Below, piece by piece: positions 28,001 through 43,000 of a DNA stretch of 64,000 bases (position 1 is its first letter; each line of letters begins with the position of its first letter). The DNA is from Crambe crambe (lineage: Eukaryota > Porifera > Demospongiae > Poecilosclerida > Crambeidae): the NCBI GenBank assembly GCA_963924555.1, contig OZ004586.1, positions 620,001 to 684,000 of the forward strand, written 5' to 3'. Below the pieces are notes generated by a model that worked only from the letters and a program-made list of their open reading frames with translations, did no database searches and was not told where the DNA came from. Made by a program: the position numbers and the translations under genes.

Positions 28001-31000
28001 CTTGACCTCAACACTGGATTGTTAGTATTCAACTTTGATGAAGCCATCAACGTGTCCTCCCTCAACATACAGCTTGTGTCCATTTCATCGAATATGATGG
28101 GTTCACCTCCGAACTATGTCTTCACTGGATTTGATTCCACCAACACAAGCTTAGATGCTACCTCTCTCTTCGTGGAGCTGAACAGAGCTGATCTGAACGA
28201 GCTGAAGGCCAACCCCAACTTTGCTCAGAGCATCAACGACAGCTACATCAATATCCAGAGTGGTTTCTTGGTGGATTTGGCTGCGAATTCTTTCATGGAT
28301 GCAGGAACTCGTCGTGTTGCTATTTTTGTATCCGACACTTCCCCTCCTGTCCTCGAAACTTATAGCGTCGATTTCGACCAGAATGAACTGATGTTGAACT
28401 TCTCCGAGGCCATCCGTGATCGTGATTTCAATCCTCTTTTATTCACCCTACAGCCATTCATGAACTCATCGTCCGTACCTCACCTGAGGTATCAGTTGAG
28501 ATCCTCTACATTCAGAATGGTGGATAGAGATGAGTTTGTCATTGCTCTCTCAACTGACGATCGTGATGCTATCAACGCTATTCCAGAACTTGCCAACAGC
28601 AGGACCAGTAGCCACTTGGCATTTGAGCCTTTGGCAGCTGTGGATTATAGCAATAACACTATCGTACGAGTCACTAGTGAAAATGGAATCAGGGCTAATA
28701 GTTACATTGACGATATGACATCACCAAGTCTCGTAACAGGGGGATTCGTTCTCGATCTTGACACCAACATCTTGACTCTAACGTTTGATGAAGTGGTGAG
28801 AGCATCGTCCATTGTCTTTCCTGCTATCACCATCCAAAATGCTCGTGGTGCTCCAACCAGGCAGTACACTTTGACCGATGGCACTCGACCTGTTGCTGAC
28901 TCAACAATCTTAAACATCACTCTCAGTCTATTTGATTCAGCCGAACTACAGGTCACCGAAGGGCTTGCCACTCTCCCTCAAAATACCTTCATCTCTCTCA
29001 ACGCTACTGCTATCAGAGATGTAAGTGGAAATGGAGGGAACTTCCTGAATCCTATTCCATCGAACATGGCCGAGATGGCAGTGGATGTGATCCGTGACAC
29101 TTCCCCTCCGATCCTGAGGAGCTGGGTGCTTAATTTAGCTGATGCATCCGTCACTCTGACCTTCTCTGAATTCATCAACGTCAACAGCCTTGTGTATTCA
29201 TCCATTGAGATCCGAAGCTCAGACAATCCCAGTGCAGTACAAGTCCCCCTCACCAATTCAATGATTAACATTAATCAGACCAATAGCTCCATAGTGATCA
29301 TTGAGTTAGGGTCGCTTGATTTAGTGGCTCTGTTACGAAACCCTGCTGTGGGAACGGCCGAGTCCAACACTTACATTCAGATAATGAATAATTCTCTGAT
29401 AGACTTAGCTGGGAACAGATACATCACCACCAATCCTCTTCAGGTCAGCATGGTCGTGCCTGACAATGTAAATCCGAGATTGGTAAGTTTTGCTCTCAAT
29501 CTCGGCCTGCGTCGCCTCATCCTGACTTTCTCTGAGCCTGTAAATGCGGTAGCTTCGAGTGACCCAGCGCAATCTCGAGTAATGGTCACTGATTTGACTT
29601 TACATACGACAGCAACTGGAACAAGTCCTAAAACTTTGACGACAAACAGCACGGTGATTGATGTGAGCTTTGATAGCACGGAAGTCTCCATTGCTCTGGG
29701 AGCATTTGATAATATGTTACTACTGGCTTCTCCTCCTACTACTACAACAATTAACAACACTTTCATCTCAATTATGAGTGGTTTCATTTCAGACTTTTCC
29801 AACCTTCCAGTTATACATATAATGGCCTCTTCTCCGCTCCAAGCTGCTGCCATCCAAGACGATACCTTACCTCCATCTCTGCTCCAGTTCTCTTTGGATT
29901 TAAACACTGGGATTCTGAGGCTCGATTTCTCGGAGAGAGTGGACTTGACCACATTCAATGCAACGTCAATCACTCTACAGAGTGCCAGAACACTCACACC
30001 TTCAACAAGCACCATCACACTCAGTGGAGGAGTTCCTCGACTAATCGGCACCTCACAAGTGGAGCTGAGACTTCTTGATGTAGACTTAAATCAGATCAAA
30101 TTGAATCCCAATCTTGGTACAACCACCATCAATACCTTCATCAACCTCACAGCTGATGTCATAGCAGACACCTCCGGTACTCCACTAGTCCCCATTGTAG
30201 ATAACGCTCAAGGAATCATCGACGATACTTCACCTCCATTACTCAACACCTTTGATCTTGATCTCGATTCTGCTACCCTGACCTTACACTTTTCTGAGTT
30301 CGTCCGAACGACCTCATTTTCGGTAAACAGTATCCAATTGCAAGGAGCATCTGATAATGCACTAGTGACAGTCTCTTTCAATGATAGCACTTTCATTGGA
30401 GACCGGATTGATGATGTGAGGATTGACTTGTCGATGCAGGATTTAGAAGCAATAAAGCTTGCTGCCCTTTGTGTGACTGGTCTCGACTGCTTCCTAACAA
30501 TCCAAGCTGGAGTCGTTCAAGATCTTTTCATGACTTCAATATTGGCTCGAGCTGTAAACGACCCTGTACCAATTGGTAATTTCACTCCAGATACCACATC
30601 TCCTTCACTGGAAAGCGTGCCACTGATAGACATCGAAGCCGGTGAGTTCACTCTCATCTTCAACGAGTCTGTCAACATTAGCAGCTTGAACATCACAGCT
30701 CTGATGTTACACAGTGATGTAGCGATGACAACAAACCTCCAAACCATTTCCTTCTTGAACAGCACGTCTGACAGTATGAATGGACGAGAAGTTCATATCA
30801 TTATCTCACAGAGAGATCTGGACACCATCAAGATTGCGGACAGACTATGCACAGTCCAACTGAATTGCTTTTTCCGTTTTTCATCAGACTTTATCGAAGA
30901 TGTTAGTGGTAACCCAGTCACTCCTGTTGGATCAGTGGTTAATATTGTTCAAGCTTTCAACGTGATCCCATCCATGTTCTTCCCCGATGTCACAAATCCT

Positions 31001-34000
31001 AACTTGACAGCGTTTGATTTTGATTTGAACAGTCGTAGATTGGTTCTGGAGTTCGACGAGCCTGTGGATGTTGGATCTTTCACTATCACCGATATCACAC
31101 TCCAATCGGACACTCTGGTCCCACCAACAGTTGCGATACGATTGTCAACTTCAGCTACAATGTCTGAAGATGGGCGTGTCATTTCAATCTTGCTCGCTGT
31201 GAACGACATTCAACAGATCCAGGACTCTGACCTCGCCCGGACCAGAGACGACACGTGGTTGGTCCACTCCTCGGCCTTGATATCTGATATTATTGGCAAC
31301 CCTGTCAATCCACATCTGGGAACGAACGGAATCCAAGTCAGGACGCTCTTTGCTGACATGGTGCCGCCTACTCTGGTCTCTTTCATTCTTTTTAACATCA
31401 ATGAAGACATCTTCGTCCTCTCTTTCTCAGAACCCATGAGCACTGCAAACATCGTTCCTTCACAGATCACATTCTTCTCTGAAGGTATAGCCAACAGCTC
31501 CAATTATACACTCACAGGGAATGGAAATATCACCAGCATTAACAGGAATACCCAACTGACTATCATGCTCTCTGAAACAGATGCTCGTGCTCTGCGTTTC
31601 GATCCTTTTCTCACCAAGGATCTTGCATCCACCTTCATCATGCTCTCATCTGGAGCTTTCACTGACATAGCTATGAATCCTGTCGTCAACACAAGCATTA
31701 TTCAAGCCATCTCCTACACGACAGACATCACTCCACCTTCTCTGGAAGAATTCACACTCGACATCAACCAGGGTTTGCTGACTTTGTCGTTTAATGAAAG
31801 AGTAGATGCATCTTCTCTGGAGGTGACAGATGCAATCATATTTGCTGATAATACATCCACTAATAGTCGTGACATGTACCAACTCACTGGAGGTGTGCAG
31901 CGGAGTGGAAACAACCACATCCTTGAGATTTTGCTGTCCACAGCAGATCTTAGCATCCTTATGTCCAGAAATAACATAGCTCAGTCCAGAGAGACAACTT
32001 ACCTGACTTTCACACGTGATTTCATTTCTGATCTAGCCGGTGTTGCAGTCAACCCTGTAGACAGAGTCCAAGCTGCTAACTTCACTGATGATACCACAAG
32101 GCCTTTCTTGCGTGCCTTTATTTTCAATGTCTCCTCTGGGATCTTAACTCTGGAGTTCTCTGAATACGTCATCACATCATCATTTGATGTAATGCAGATC
32201 ACACTGCTTAGTACAAATGACACTAACCTTAACGCCTCCACTTATACACTCACTGGAGGAACTTTGCTGCAATCTCGAGCTCTCCAGGAGATCAGAATCT
32301 CTCTCACCAGCACTGATCTAGACATTATTAAAGATGACTTGATGTTGGGGACTTCTGAAGACAACCTTTTCCTCACAGCTACTGAGAGAACAGTCACAGA
32401 TGGTTTTGGTCGAAGTTTGATACCGATAACAATGGACGATCCTCTCCAAGTATCAGATCACATTGGTGACAACAGACCTCCAGTTCTAATGGATGCTTCA
32501 TTTGACCTGAATCTTGGAGTCCTAAGACTCACATTTGATGAGGTTGTCAACGAGACCAGCTTTGACGTGACTCGTGTGAGATTAGTTGGTGATATGGGAG
32601 CAATATTTGATCTCACTAATGGTACTGTTACACCTTCGTCCCTGCCTGTTATTGTCATTGAATTAGTCAGAGAGGATTTAGATCGTATCAAAGCTGATTT
32701 CAACTTGGCTACTGCTCGGGGAGACACCAATGTGCTGCCTCGATCAAATTTAGTCGCAGATACAAGTGACAATACTTTACAGGAACCAAATTCTCCAGTT
32801 CCAGTGTCAACATTCATACCCGATTCCAATCCACCTTCGCTGGAAAGGTTCACTTTTAATCTCGATATTGATAGACTGATACTCACTTTCAATGAAACTG
32901 TGGACACCACAGCACTGGCAGTTGAAGACATCTTCATCCAATCAGTCAGCAATACCACATCTGGTGTGTCTCTAGCAGGAAGCACTATTCTATCAATGCC
33001 TGGATCTGTTATCGAGATTATGATAGGGACAGATGCAATTACAGAGATCAAGAGAGACCGGATTTTGGCCACTCGTCGTAGGACCACTTGGATTTCGTTC
33101 AACGATACTGCACTCAACGATACTGCAGGAAATCCTGTGGTGCCTATTGACCGCATGCAAGCTAGAAGAGCTTCAGAGTTTGTTCAAGATATGACCAACC
33201 CAACTCTGGTTAGTTATTCTCTGGATCTGAATAGCAACTTGCTTCTCCTCACCTTCTCTGAGACGATGGATTCCATGAATATCAACTTCACCTCTATAAC
33301 TCTTAACTCGTCCGATGGAGCATCTCCTTCCTCATTCACACTGACTGGAGGTAGCGTTGTGCCACTGATCGACGACCCTGTCGTTCGAATTGAGTTCACA
33401 TTCGATGACATCAACGACATCACCAGTCTCAGAGATCTGGCCATGTCGGCTGATTCAACGTTCCTCACATTTAGTAATGGCACCTTCCAGGATATGGCAG
33501 AAAACCCTGTCATTGGAGTCACAGATGAACCTCCTAGTGGTACCAATGCTTACACAATGGACTCCACATCACCAAGACTTCTCTCATTTGACTTGATATC
33601 AAATGGCACAGAACCTTTGGAGATCATTTTGAGATTCTCAGAGACGGTTCGTATCGAGTCACAGATCCCAGCTGGCAATACCATCACACTCCATCTTACA
33701 AACACGAGCAATCTAATGACAGACTTCACACTGACAGGAGGGAGCAAGACCATGATGGACACTCCAAATGTCACCATCTTTGTCACTGCATCTGATCTTG
33801 GAGCCATCCAAGCTAGGGCCCCCTTGGCAACTTTCCCAAATATGACCTTCCTATCTCTAACTGCTGGAGCTGTGAGGGATGCATTTGATAGACCCAATGT
33901 TCCTCAGGGACCAATTCAAGTGAGTCTCTATGATGCTGACTTGAGCAGACCTACAGTGGAGCAGTTCTCTCTGGATATGAACAACGGTGAACTCAGCCTG

Positions 34001-37000
34001 ACCTTCTCTGAGCCCGTTCAGTTCATGACATTTGGAGTCACACGAATCACCCTACAGGCTGATTTCAATGGAGGGGCCAATGTCACTCTCACTAGCGACA
34101 GCCGATTGGTGACCATGCAAGATGGCAATGTCATGACAGTGCGTATCGGCAATGGAGATCTCAACACCATCAAGAGCTTACCCACTCTAGCAGTGCCCGG
34201 TCAGATGTCTACATATCTGGTGCTCAGTCCAATGGTGCTTGATATAGCAAGCAATCTAGTGATCGAAATCACATCTGGTGCAGCATTGCTGGCAAGTCAA
34301 TACACTCCTGACACCATGCCTCCTAGATTGGATGAATTTGATCTCGATATGGTGAATGCCATCCTCACTCTCCGATTCAGTGAGACAGTTAATGCGTCAT
34401 CCATAGCTCCGGAACGAATTCAGTTTGTGAATATGGATCTTGAGTATACACTGACTGGAGGCTCCAGTCGGTCTCTCTATTCCAACCAAATCATCTTCAT
34501 GCTCACAGCAACGGATCACAATGGCATCAAGGCTATTGATGGATTAGCAGTCACTCTGAACAACACTTTCCTCAACCTCCTCTCCAATGCAGTATTGGAC
34601 ATGAACGGGAATGCTAACTCCATCACGACTGATCTTCCTGTCACCAACTTTGTGATGGATATGGGTGACCCCAGCCTCACCAGTTACGATGTTGACATGA
34701 ACTCTGGTTCACTCACTCTCTCCTTTGATGAGACAGTGAACGTCTCCTCGCTTATCATTTCTGATATCTCATTGAGTGATGGTGCAGGAAACACTTACAA
34801 TTTGAACACCAGTTCTGTGAGTCATCCTCCAAGACCTTTTGTAACTGTGAATATCTCTGATGATGATCTAAATGAACTAAAACGGCTAAGAATCTGTCTC
34901 ACGAACCTTACATGTTTCCTGACTTTCCCTGACACACTCATAGAGGACATGGTGCGCCGATCCGTCATGCCTCTCACAGTGGCAAGAAGAGTTGACGACT
35001 TCACTGGTGACACAATTGGGCCCGTGCTTATCGACTTCACTGAATTCAATCTTTTCACTAGACGAATCACTTTGGAGTTCTCGGAAACCATCAATATTGC
35101 AACTTTCAACTCAACTGAGATTACCCTTCAGTCGTTCTTTGTGAATGATCCTCCAACTGTGTCATATGAGCTAAACGCAGTCACTGTGCTCTCCATGGAT
35201 GGCACAACTCTCACTTTCGAGCTGAGTCAGAGTGATCTCTTTGCCATCAAGGACATTGAGCGACTTTGTGACATCAGAAGTAACTGTTACGTAGTGATCA
35301 GCAATGCTACTGTCAGTGACACATCGGGAAACACCAACCAGGAGATCCGTCAGGAATCACCGGGTAGAGTCGTCACGAGATTCATCAACGACGTGACAAG
35401 ACCCACTTTGGATTCCTTCAATTTGGATCTGAATACTGGTCTTCTTCAACTCATTTTCTCGGAGCCAATGCAGGTTGAGGACTTGGTACCAGCTGGTCTG
35501 ACACTGCTATCGATGCCAAATGCTTCCATATTTGAGCAGTATTCTCTCACTGGAGGAAATACTTCAGATCAAAATGGCGCCTTTGAAATCACTTTCCAAC
35601 TCTCAAGTGCAGACTTGAATGCGCTGAAGGCCACGACATACATCAAATCCAGAGCCAATACTTTCCTGGCTATCGATTCTCAAGCTATCAGTGATGTTGC
35701 TTTTAATAGGAACCGTGTGGTCCCCAGGACTAGCAGCAATCCTCTTCAAGTCTCCATTTATACAAACGATTCCTCTCCTCCAATTCTTCAGTCCTTTCAG
35801 TTGGACCTTTCCACTGATCAGCTCATATTCACTTTCAATGAACCAATCCTCACACGGCAGATCAATTTCGAGAGACTCGTGCTCCAAAATGACTCAACAA
35901 CTCCTCTCTTCGTTCGAGCTCTTGTCGGTGGGATGGTCCTGACTGCAGAGGCAGCAGCAAGGACAGTAGCAATCCGTCTTGATCCACGATACATAGCTGT
36001 GATCAAACTCACAGATGAATTCGGCAATGACGTGAATAACACTTTCCTCAGTGTGAATATGAATGCTTTTGTTGATACTGCTGGAAATGGCATTCAAAAC
36101 ATATCAGGTTTCGGTGCTAGGTTCCACACTAGAGACACGGAGAGAGTACAATTGATGTCTTTCACTATCAACATGCAAACTGGTGTTCTGAATCTGACGT
36201 TCAATGACATCGTGTTGGCAGGAAGCTTTGATGCTACCGCTATTGCCATTCAAGACAACATGATGTCCAGTCCAATGATGATAGTGGCACTGTCATCTCT
36301 CTCCTCGACAAACAGTAGTGATGGCTATGTGATCACAGTCTCCATCCATCCTCTAGATCTTCTCCGGATCAAATCTGTGCCCAACTTGGCTACCAGTCGT
36401 AACACAACTTGGCTAACGCTGCAGGCTTTCGGTATCGATGATGCTTTTGGTGAAGATGTACTTGCTGTGACTAATGGGAATGCAATTCAGGTCAGCGATG
36501 GCGGCTTTGTGGCTGATACTTTTGCACCAGAAGTGGAAAGTGTGGTGTTGGATTTGAATACAGGAAGATTGAATATCACATTTACCGATACGGTTGACCA
36601 TACGAGTTTGAATGTAACTCTTTTGACCCTTGCGAGCAACACCCTTGGCTTAATCTCCCTTCCACTCGAAGATGGAGGTGCAGTTGACAGATCTGTAGAT
36701 GGCAGAACAGCAAGTGTTGAAATCACTGAAGACAATCTCAATTTCCTGAAGAACACCTCCACCATTGGCACTATGTCTTCTAACACGTTCCTGGTCATCG
36801 GTCCCGAAGCCATCAGAGATCTTGCTGGAAACTTCCTGAATGAAGTTGTTTTAGGATTAGCTGTTCGAGTAGGTAGGATTGTCCCTGATACCTCCGGACC
36901 TATTCTCAGGGGGTTTGAACTTGACCTCAATGCACGCGAACTGAGAGTGAGTTTTTCGGAACCGGTCGACTCGAGCGCCGTTCAGAGTCAAGGTTACACG

Positions 37001-40000
37001 CTCCAGTCCAAGAGAGATGCCACTTTCTTCCAGAATGAGCAGTACACACTCGTGACTGGCCGATCCACTTCACCCAATGGACCCGTGATCACCATCTCCT
37101 TCCTCGAAGATGACCTCAACGGCATCTTTGCTGTCACAGCTCTTGGAAACACCATTAGGGACACTTACCTGATCATCAGTAATGAGTCCGTGAGAGATGT
37201 CAGTCAGAATCCAGCTGAATCTGTCCCATTCACGAATGCCGTCCAAGCCAATCTGGTCCTTCCTGACACCAATGCACCTCGGTTATTGAGTTACATACTC
37301 AATATGGACATGGGGCTCTTATCTCTGTCGTTTTCTGAAGTTGTCTTAACCAGTTCCGTTCGATATGATCAGTTTGTCTTACAGAGTGAAGCCAATGGCT
37401 CCCTCTCATCTGCTGTCTCCCTCACTCTCTCTGGTGGACAAGTACAGGACGAAGAATCGAAATATCTCAACATCAGCTTCTCTGCCAGTGACCTCACAAG
37501 TCTGCAGTCCAACTTGCAACTTGCAACGAGAGCTGATAACACATTCTTGTCCTTCACGAATGCTTCCCTAACCGATACTCAGAACTTCCCAGTGATCCCG
37601 CAAGATTTTGAAAATGCTCGCCCGGTGACAAGTTTCATCCCAGATGGTACACCACCAGTTCTGCTTTCATTTGAGTTTGACTTGAACAGTGGGAATCTTA
37701 CTTTGACGTTCGATGAAGTCGTAGACAGAACTGGAGTCATGGTGGATAGGATCGTACTGAGAAGCAACACTTCCAACGTTTCTTTCCCACTTGCTGGAAG
37801 TATCGGAGATAGAGGATTCAGCACCATCCTGGAACTGGATATCGGAGATCAGAATCTGAATAACATCAAAGCAGATACTGAACTCGGCACTTCGGAGCTA
37901 ACTACTTACCTGCAACTTCTTTCTGGTGTTATTTCAGATACCAACATGAATTTGTACACAGATTCTTCCACTTTGTATCAAGTTGGCAGGTTCATACCAG
38001 ATACTACCAACCCAGAACTCAATGATTTTGATCTCAACATGAACTCAGGGAATTTGACTCTCTTTTTCTCCGAAACTGTCAATATTCAAATGCTGGATGT
38101 TCGTCTTATCGCTCTGCAGTCCACAAGTGTTCCAGGGGGTGACTCTGTACCTCTGACGTCAAGCAGTAGACCGCTCACCACTCAGAATGGACCAACAATC
38201 ACCATCATGTTGTCTGCCACAGACTTAAACAACATCAAGTCACGCGAGAATCTTGCCACTGAGAGAAACAACACTTACCTCACCATCAGCTCCATGGGTA
38301 TTGTGGACATGGTCAACCTAACTGTGATGCCCATCTCCACCACCAATGCTAGGCAGGTTCGTATCCACACCCCAGACACAACAGGTCCCGAAATCACAAA
38401 CTTTGAGCTGAATATGAATACTGGTGTACTTGTCATCTCCTTCAACGAGTTTGTAAATTCATCTTCCTTGGATCTGAGCGAATTCACTCTCCGTAGCTCG
38501 CAAAGCACGACCACTTTTGAGTCTTACATGCTGACAAACGCTGGAGCTGTTGTGACCTTCTCCACAGGGACGGTAGCAACTGTCAGGCTTTCTATCACGG
38601 ATCTCAACACCATCAAAGCTAGGAGGATGCTCGCTATCTCCAATGGCACCACTTTCTTGGAGGTCACTGCAAATGGAATCCGTGATATGAATGATAATCG
38701 ACTTATGCCTCTCACGGCCAGCAGAGCTGAACTAGTGTCCATGTACACAGCTGATATTACTCCTCCAATGCTTTCGACCAGTTTGAGTTTTGATTTGAAT
38801 GTGAACACACCTGCAATCACTTTGCATTTTGACGAGACCATCGATGCCAGTTCAATCAACTTGACACAGATCACTCTCCACGCAGATGGCGCTAATCTCT
38901 TGAACTCTCTTTCTCTCACAAACGCTACAATTGGTCCAGATAGCGCAGACATAGTCATCACAATAAGTCAGAGTGATCTCAACGAGTTATCACGCGTTAG
39001 GATTTGTACTGAGATGAATAACTGTTTCATATCCTTCTCGAGATCGGCTTTTAGTGATACAGCAGGTAATCCTGTCGTATCCATCAACGAAACAAGGGCT
39101 AGGATGGTCGGCATATTCACTCTAGATAGCACTCCTCCCAGACTCGTCGAGTTCTCAGTTTTTGACCTAAATTTAGGGCAAATCACGCTCAGTTTCACTG
39201 AGACAGTACGTGTCAATACCACCCGTTTCGATCAGCTGAGCTTGGACCAATTTCCCATCTCCAGTTCAAGCCGACACACACTGTCCAACACTGCAAGGAT
39301 CTTGGGATCAGACAGAGACGTCATCACTATCCAACTCAGCCCTGAAGATCTGAACCTGCTGAAGGCCACAGGAGGTGTGTGTTTCATAAGTTTCAGCTGT
39401 TACGTCCGATTCACACCGAATTTCATCCGAGATGTCACAAATAACCCTGTGGTGGAGGTAGCAGTTGGATCAAGTACTACATTCGTCCAACAATTCGTAC
39501 CCGATACTACTCCACCCATGCTTCGTGCTTTCGATCTCGATCTCAACCAGGGAGAAATTTTGTTATCCTTTGACGAGCCAATCCGTAACTCTTTCATCGA
39601 TTCCAATCTGCAAGAACTGACGCTGTCAAATACATCCGACAGTCAAACCACACTGGTTCTGAGTGGAGGTACCAGCCTCACAGCTGTAGACGGGAGAGAG
39701 TTCCGATTCAGGCTGGACATGGATGACTTGAACACCATCAAGGCTAGCACCGACCTGGCTACAAGTAGGAATAACACATTCCTTAATTTCACATCCGATC
39801 TGGTCAGTGATGTCTCCATTAGCCCTAACCCAAGAGGCAATCCTGTGAACTCATCCACAGTGTCCGAGAGTCTTCTTCAAGTCCGTACATACACCAGAGA
39901 CTCCATAAGGCCCAGGCTTGTGGCCTTCAGTGTTCTTGATATGGACGAAGGATTCTTGGAATTGGAATTCAGTGAAGCGGTCGAGATAGGAGTTTTCAAT

Positions 40001-43000
40001 CCTGCGAGTTTGGTCTTGGAGTCTGAACGAGCACCCACTCCTATGCGTCGCTACGCCTTCAATGGTAGTTCACCAAGCTACCTCAACACCATCAAAACAC
40101 GTGTGAGGGTCGATTTCAGCGCTCAAGACTTGCTTCACATCAAACTCACTAATGGTCTGGCAGAATCTCAAGCCACCAGTTACATCTCTTTAGGATCTGG
40201 TGTCATCCAAGACACGGCAAGAAATGATATATCTGTAGTCACAAGTGGAATGGCTCTGAACGTCAACACCTACCAAGGTGATGTCTCATCTCCAATGCTC
40301 ATCAGTTTCTCTCTAGATATGGATGAGGGCATTATCTTCATGACATTCGATGATGTTATGGACAATGCCAACATGATCGATGCCACTCGAGTGACCCTCA
40401 ATGGAGTGCAGGACGGATCAGATTCGGAAAACCGTTACACCCTAACAGGTGGATTCACTAACAGCTCAAATGGATATGAAACTCTCGTGATGCTCGTCGC
40501 TCGTGACGTCAATGAAATCAAGAAGAGAACTGGTTTGGCCACCAGCATCAACGATACATACATCAGCATCACAGCAGAGTTCATTCGAGATGTTGCCATG
40601 CAACCAGTGATGGCTATCATCAACAGCAACAGCTTCCAAGCAGCTAACTTCACTCCAGACACCACTGAACCCACACTCGACCAGTTCTTCTTTGACGTCA
40701 ATCGTGGAGCAATCACTCTCCTGTTCAGTGAGACAGTGAACACTAGCTCTCTCAACACAACTGATATCACCTTTCAGAATAGATTAGGAGGCACTGCTTC
40801 ATCTCGATCGTTCACTCTTTCCGGAGGTAATGTATTGGTGGACACCAATGAGATCTTGTTTGATGTGCAGTTGGTTGAAAGTGACTTGAACACCATCAAG
40901 ACCTTCACTGATCTTGGAACCACGATTGCTGATACTTTCCTTGCCATCAGAGCTGGCGCAATACTGGATATGAATGACAACGAACTCCGTGAAATCAGCC
41001 AGTCCTCAGCTCAACGAGCAATGAATGTCACCCCTGATACCACACCTCCTGACTTGTTGAACTTCACATTGGATCTCAATCAGGAGTTGCTAGTTTTGAC
41101 AATATCCGAGAGTGTCGACTCCACAGCTGTCATGCCAATCCATATCACCATACGAAGTGGTGAGTCTGTGTCCAGTACCAATGACTTTGTCCGTCTGAGT
41201 GGAGGGACGGTGAGAAGAGCACAAAGTATATTCCAGACTATCGAGCTCACTAATACCGATCTAAATGCCATCAAAGCTCGTACTTCTCTCGCTGTCTCTC
41301 TCGACTCCACATACCTCAGTCTCACGACTGCAGCTCTCACAGACTTTAACACAAATGCAGTGCAGGCAATATCTCCCACCAGTGCACTACAAGCAGTCAG
41401 TTTCACTCCTGATACGACCCCTCCCACGCTCCAGTCCTTCAGATTGCTAATTGGAGCTGATCAGCTGGTACTTACATTCTCGGAAACTGTCAACGCTGGA
41501 TCTCTGGATCCAACTGCCTTCACACTCTTGAGTAGTCGCAATGCAAGCAACGTCATCATGTTCAGATTTACTGGATCTCGCAGTATCAGCACTGCCAATT
41601 CATCTATAGTGACCGTTGACTTGGAGATAGACGATCTAAACAACGTCAAGAGGTTCCCAGGTCTGGGGACAGCCCCTGATAACACGTTCCTCATCCATAA
41701 CGCATCGGCAGTGGAGGATATGAACCAGAGGACCATACAGGAAAGAACCATAGCCAATGCGATCATGGCTTCTGAGGTAACCAGTGACAGTGTCCCCCCT
41801 AGTCTTCGGAGCTTCACGCTGGATCTCTCAAATGATCGACTCACTCTGTTCTTCAGTGAGACAATCAGCAGGAATGTCTTGGACGTCACTCAGATCGTTA
41901 TCCAGAACTTGGCTCAGATTGGTACAGTGTATTATCGTCTTACTGGAGGGTCAGTACCAGCTGGGAATAACCACATCATACCCATCACGCTTGCCCGAGC
42001 AGATGCCAATGAAATCAAGCGTCTAACTAGTCTTGCTACCATGCAGACTAACACCTTCATCTCTTTCTCGAGTTCACTGGTGACAGATTTGAACGGAAAT
42101 CCTGTGAATGGAGTAAGCAATGCTACAGGCATGCCAGCGACTCAATACATCCCTGATACAAGAAACCCAATGTTGGAAAGCTTCGAATTTATCCTGGACG
42201 AAGCAAGCATTCCACCTGTGTCTCTTATCCTCACCTTCTCTGAGACAGTTCGAGCGTCCTCCCTGACTGGTTTGAGCAATATCGTGCTGCAGCCAAGTCG
42301 GAGTTCACCCAATGAAACTGATAGATATCCCCTCAGATTCGCTACTTCGTCTCAGAATAATTCTGCTGTTATCACCGTCACTCTGGGATTAGAAGACTAC
42401 AGAGCTATCCAACAGAGATCACCACTCGGCACGAGCATGAATACGACCTGGCTCTCAATTAGAAGTGGAACTGTTTTGGACATGGCTAACAGACCCCTTG
42501 ATGAAATACTCAATAATGACTCACTTCAAGTTGAGCTTCATACTGCTGATCTCAACCCTCCGATGTTGTCTGATTACTCTCTGGACTTGGACGATGGGAC
42601 TCTCACGCTGACTTGGAATGAACCTGTGAACTCTACCATCATATTTACTGCTATCTCCTTACTCAGTGACCCCTCCAACACCACCTCCTTCACTCTCACC
42701 TCTGGAAGTGTCACAGCTCTCACTGACACTACTCTTCGTCTGTCCATCAGCTCCAACGACCTCAATGCAATCTTTGCCGATAATGCTCTGGCAACCTCGG
42801 CATCGAATACTTACATCTTCTTGCAGCAAGGTGTGCTCTTTGATGTGTTCCTCAATCCCAATGATGAGCAAGGGCCTTTGGCTATTACTGTTGACAACTA
42901 CAGACAGGATATTCGTAGACCTTCTCTTATTCAATTCAGTTTCGATCTGAACACTGGACTTGTTACTCTCGTGTTCTCAGAGACGGTCAATGCAAGCAAC

